Source of the DNA: Prevotella sp. E13-17
GTDB taxonomy: Bacteria > Bacteroidota > Bacteroidia > Bacteroidales > Bacteroidaceae
Reading direction: 5' to 3'
NCBI RefSeq assembly: GCF_022024035.1
Contig: NZ_CP091787.1
Location: forward strand, 1,984,001-2,048,000
DNA: 64,000 nucleotides
Both the position numbers and the translations under genes were made by a program. Positions 61,145 to 64,000 of this stretch are shown in pieces. The notes beneath the pieces are model-generated. The model was given only the letters and a program-made list of their open reading frames with translations. It ran no database searches and was not told the origin of the DNA. The first letter of the stretch is position 1; every line of letters starts with the position of its first letter.

Positions 61145-61978
61145 TTAGTGTGTCGCTTGGAGGTATTGCAAATCACCATACCAATAAGATGCTGTGCAAC
61201 CTCCGTCAATCAGGAAATCGGCACCGCTGATGAAGCGGCCACGGGAGGACATCAGGAACTCTGCCAAATCGCCCACTTCGTCAGGTGTTCCGGCACGATG
61301 GGCTGGCATCCCCTCAATCATCTTCAGGTAACCATCCTTGCGCGGGCCATGCAATTCATCGTTTGCCAATGGTGTGATGATGATACCTGGTGAGATTGAG
61401 TTAATGGTAGCACCACGACGCCCCCAGCGGGTAGCCTCGAACATCACGCGGAGCACATTGCAGCGCTTCGAGTACTGATAGGCTTTCAGCGTGTCGTTGA
61501 TTTCCTTCAGGAACGGCAATTCCAGCAACTTGTCAACAGGAGTTGTGGCTAAGGCATCGTTTTGCTCCTGAGGTAAGGCTGGCAGACGATGACCGCTCTG
61601 TGATGAGATAATCACACCCGAACCACCTTCGGCAATCACCTTGCCAAACTCCTCCAACAATACACTTGTTCCGTAGAGGTCAACGCGAAGAATTTCTTCA
61701 ACAGGAGCCTGTGACGGTGAAACACCAGCAGCATTCACAACATTTGTCACATCTCCCTTGTTGGTGGCAAACTCTACCAACTTCAGGATGTCCTCTTTCG
61801 AGCCAAGGTCGCATTGGATAGTTGAGCACTCAAAGCCCGCATTCTCCAATGTCTTTGCTGCTCGCTGAGCATTCTCTATGGAGTAGTCTGCCAGCACAAT
61901 TTGCTTACCAGCCGACACACGACGGATAATAGCCTGTCCGATACTGCCAGCACCTACTAATACTGATACTTGTTTCAT
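61145..61978 (-). CDS. Short-chain dehydrogenase/reductase
   Basis: A 277-residue SDR: NAD(P)-binding VLVGAGSIGQAII near 6-18, VVNAAGVSPS near 84 (NNAG-type), catalytic serine region GVIISSQSGHRLPA near 118, YxxxK as YQYSK near 168, and the end GRFISGADFLIDGGCT. It lies 4 bp after the aldo/keto reductase gene. The substrate is unknown. Confidence 0.92.
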   Translation of the reverse strand: MKQVSVLVGAGSIGQAIIRRVSAGKQIVLADYSIENAQRAAKTLENAGFECSTIQCDLGSKEDILKLVEFATNKGDVTNVVNAAGVSPSQAPVEEILRVDLYGTSVLLEEFGKVIAEGGSGVIISSQSGHRLPALPQEQNDALATTPVDKLLELPFLKEINDTLKAYQYSKRCNVLRVMFEATRWGRRGATINSISPGIIITPLANDELHGPRKDGYLKMIEGMPAHRAGTPDEVGDLAEFLMSSRGRFISGADFLIDGGCTASYWYGDLQYLQATH

Positions 61979-61982
61979 TGCC

Positions 61983-62828
61983 TTATCCGTAATTCTGAAT
62001 AAGATACTTCACAAACTGCGGGTCGCCGAAGTTGATGATGCCCGTGTCGTGCTGGTTCAGCTGGGCAATCTGAGCCATATCATCGTCACTCAGCGAGAAG
62101 TCAAAGATGTCGATGTTCTGCGCCATACGCTCCTTGTGGCTCGACTTCGGAATAGCCACGACACCGCGCTGGGTGAGCCAACGGAGAGCGACCTGAGCGG
62201 CACTCTTACCATATTTCGCTCCGATGGCAGTCAGCGCCTCGCTCTTCACGATGCCGTCAACACCCTGTCCGCCAAGCGGTCCCCACGCCATCATCTTCGT
62301 GCCAAACTCAGCATGAATCGGTTCGATGTCTGTCTGCTGGATGAGCGTGTTGCACTGCAGCTGGTTCACCATCGGCTTCAGCTCTACATAGTGGGCGAAG
62401 TCGAAGAAACGGCCTGCCTGGAAGTTGCTCACACCGATGGCACGAACCTTACCTGCACGATAGGCCTTCTCCATAGCCCGCCACGTACCGAATACGTCGC
62501 CATAGGCCTGATGGATGAGCAGCAAGTCGATATACTCCGTCTGCAACTTGCGCAGGCTCTCATCAATGCTCTTGGCAGCCTTTTCCTCACCAGCATTGGA
62601 TATCCAGACCTTTGTTACAAGGAACAAATCTTCGCGTTTGATGCCACTTTTGCGCCAAGCATTGCCAACGCCCTCCTCATTCTGGTAGGCCTGTGCCGTA
62701 TCAATCAGGCGATAGCCTACACTTAATGCATCACTCACGCAACGCTCACACTCGTCAGGGCTTACCAAAAATACACCGTAGCCCAATGTCGGCATCTTGA
62801 CACCGTTTGATAATGTAATGTACTCCAT
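61983..62828 (-). CDS. Aldo/keto reductase (2,5-diketogluconate-reductase-like)
   Basis: About 281 residues from the ATG at 62828 (MEYITLSNGVKMPTLGYGVF). AKR5-type: GYRLIDTAQAYQNEEGVGNA (Asp/Tyr), LFLVTKVWI (Lys), YIDLLLIHQAYGDVFG (His), IGVSNFQAGRFFDF, and IPKSSHKERMAQNIDIFDFS. It is in an operon with flavodoxin and SDR genes. Confidence 0.92.
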   Translation of the reverse strand: MEYITLSNGVKMPTLGYGVFLVSPDECERCVSDALSVGYRLIDTAQAYQNEEGVGNAWRKSGIKREDLFLVTKVWISNAGEEKAAKSIDESLRKLQTEYIDLLLIHQAYGDVFGTWRAMEKAYRAGKVRAIGVSNFQAGRFFDFAHYVELKPMVNQLQCNTLIQQTDIEPIHAEFGTKMMAWGPLGGQGVDGIVKSEALTAIGAKYGKSAAQVALRWLTQRGVVAIPKSSHKERMAQNIDIFDFSLSDDDMAQIAQLNQHDTGIINFGDPQFVKYLIQNYG

Positions 62829-62904
62829 TTTATTAACCACGAATTTCTCTAATTAAACGAATTATTTTCTGCTAATGGTACTGCGGTATCAAATTCTTCA
62901 TTCT

Positions 62905-63591
62905 TCACTCTTCATTCTTCACTTCCTTAAGCCACTTCTCAACCTTTTTCTTTTCCGTACGCACTTCGTGACCGTAGATGCTGAAGCCCTTGGTGACATT
63001 TGCACCAGGGAATGCATTCTTCACATCCTCCACACAGTTGGCCAATCCTGAGCCTTCGTGGGTGGTGAAAGGAATGACGGTCTTGCCCTTTAAGTCGTTA
63101 GCATGTTTCTTGAAAAAGGTGAACATCACTTGCGGATAAGTGCCCCACCATACGGGGCCACCGATGAACACCGTGTCGTATTTATTTAGGTCGATGTCGC
63201 CTTCATATTCAGGCAACTCACCGTTTTTAACTTCTTCCTTTGCCAGATTGATGAGTGGTGTATAGGCCATGCCGTCGTATTTGTGGGTGACGATTTCAAA
63301 CTGCTCTGCACCAGTCAGTTGACCTTCGGTCGATTTCTGGCTCGACTCGGCAGAGTTGATGCGAGCATCACTCTGCACTCGCTGATTCAGAAATTCTGTG
63401 ATGTAGTCGGCCACAATTTTTGTGTTACCTACCTCAATGTTTCCTACTGCGTAGTTGTCTCCTGCATGTGAGAAGAATACTACCAATGCCTTTCCGTCCT
63501 TGTTCATAACTTTCTCCTGTTTTGCGCCACCGCTGCAAGCTGTGGAAACCAGCAATGCTATGGCGGCTGTGATGATACTCTTGATATTCAT
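62905..63591 (-). CDS. Flavodoxin-fold lipoprotein
   Basis: A 228-residue protein with a lipoprotein signal (AIALLVSTACSGG, cysteine near 19). The flavodoxin fold follows: LVVFFSHAGDNYAVGNIEVG (FMN phosphate loop, atypical), FIGGPVWWGTYPQVMFTFFK near 150 and FTTHEGSGLANCVEDVKNAF near 180. It would bind FMN outside the cytoplasm. First gene of a flavodoxin-AKR-SDR operon, with its -7 box at 63679-63686. Confidence 0.9.
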   Translation of the reverse strand: MNIKSIITAAIALLVSTACSGGAKQEKVMNKDGKALVVFFSHAGDNYAVGNIEVGNTKIVADYITEFLNQRVQSDARINSAESSQKSTEGQLTGAEQFEIVTHKYDGMAYTPLINLAKEEVKNGELPEYEGDIDLNKYDTVFIGGPVWWGTYPQVMFTFFKKHANDLKGKTVIPFTTHEGSGLANCVEDVKNAFPGANVTKGFSIYGHEVRTEKKKVEKWLKEVKNEE

Positions 63592-63678
63592 AATGATTTG
63601 TCTTTATACTAATTTATATTCCCCTGAACTTAACTGCTTGAAATTATCCATATTTATATTCTTTTAAGTTTCACGCTG

Positions 63679-63686
63679 CAAAGTTA
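63679..63686 (-). promoter_or_regulatory. -7 element of flavodoxin operon
   Basis: TAACTTTG on the minus strand, 87 bp before the flavodoxin start codon. Confidence 0.6.
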
Positions 63687-63774
63687 CGACGATTTCCTGA
63701 TACTTTTGTTTCACAAATTACTTCACAATTTTCACTTTTTGCCTAAATCATTCTTTTATATTTAAAATAATGTG

Positions 63775-63782
63775 TAAATTTG
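63775..63782 (+). promoter_or_regulatory. -7 element of the partial araC gene
   Basis: TAAATTTG, only 7 bp before the ATG at 63790. Confidence 0.55.
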
Positions 63783-63789
63783 CGCAGTC

Positions 63790-64000
63790 ATGAAGGTAGA
63801 TTATCTATATTCTACAGACTTCCATGGGATGAACGCCCATGAGTTGAGCCACACCTGCATGCATCTGCTTTGCCTGGCAGGTGAAGGTAGTTTTGTGTTC
63901 AACGAGCATTGCTACCACATTGCAAAGAACGACCTGGTGGTGATACCGATGCCCCATCGTATCAGCAACTTGGCGGCACATGACGACTTGCAGGTAGAGT
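63790..64000 (+). CDS. AraC-family regulator, partial (5' end)
   Basis: The first 70 residues of a protein that starts MKVDYLYSTDFHGMNAHELS and shows GEGSFVFNEHCYHIAKNDLV and VIPMPHRISN, the cupin-like sensor half of AraC-type regulators from Bacteroidetes. The gene runs off the window. It is divergent from the flavodoxin-AKR-SDR operon and is presumably its regulator. The DNA-binding domain is not visible. Confidence 0.75.
   Translation, partial: MKVDYLYSTDFHGMNAHELSHTCMHLLCLAGEGSFVFNEHCYHIAKNDLVVIPMPHRISNLAAHDDLQVE

Overview
The window looks like a chromosome segment of a Bacteroidales bacterium, most likely Prevotella or a close relative. The evidence is the recurrent Bacteroidetes-type promoter (TAnnTTTG at -7), the near absence of Shine-Dalgarno sequences, secretion-type lipoproteins, a SusD-like protein, DUF4112 and DUF6169 family proteins, and the protein sequences of serC/serA, pheS, trpS and the RecJ-RecQ pair. 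No rRNA, CRISPR array, complete prophage or insertion sequence was seen.

Layout. 0-4 kb: an intact HipBA module, then gene debris (an HsdS/DinD chimera, the C-terminus of an AAA_4-type regulator, a secretion-tail fragment) around a 22-bp-periodic repeat element. 3.9-10.9 kb: a five-gene tripartite efflux operon (TolC, HlyD lipoprotein, double ABC ATPase, two ABC-2 permeases) with a divergent AraC regulator; both permeases carry in-frame palindromic insertions. 11-22 kb: core genes (trpS, esterase, beta-propeller lipoprotein, patatin, M24 aminopeptidase, C1-like peptidase, recJ-recQ). 22-28 kb: small housekeeping and stress genes, the second copy of the 22-bp-periodic element, DUF1015, an IMPACT-family protein, a NUDIX enzyme and two tandem tRNA-Arg(ACG) genes. 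28-33.4 kb: an A+T-rich accessory stretch that begins at the tRNA with duplicated tRNA 3' ends, a DUF6169 module, a HigBA pair with a shortened toxin, and a run of small membrane proteins, lipoproteins and an outer-membrane barrel. 33.5-43 kb: acetyltransferases (one duplicated), a thioesterase, a NimA-like flavoprotein, Hsp20, GNAT, MBL-fold hydrolase, DUF4112 and a lipocalin-SusD fusion lipoprotein. 43-54 kb: serA-serC, a DEAD-box helicase, fur-recQ, a P-loop/CYTH fusion, pheS and a large zinc metalloprotease. 54-64 kb: two successive oxidoreductase clusters, each headed by a divergent AraC regulator, with the third copy of the repeat element between them.

The most unusual signal is non-coding. 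Three near-identical elements (units at 3093-3400, 24994-25301 and 59693-60022, the last inverted) consist of 14, 14 and 15 consecutive 22-bp units in one unbroken register. The units fall into three blocks with different cores, a long hairpin sits in the middle, and copy 3 has exactly one extra 22-bp unit. A fourth, unrelated sequence with the same 22-bp period lies at 23561-23670. I do not recognise this as a described element class; what it does is unknown.
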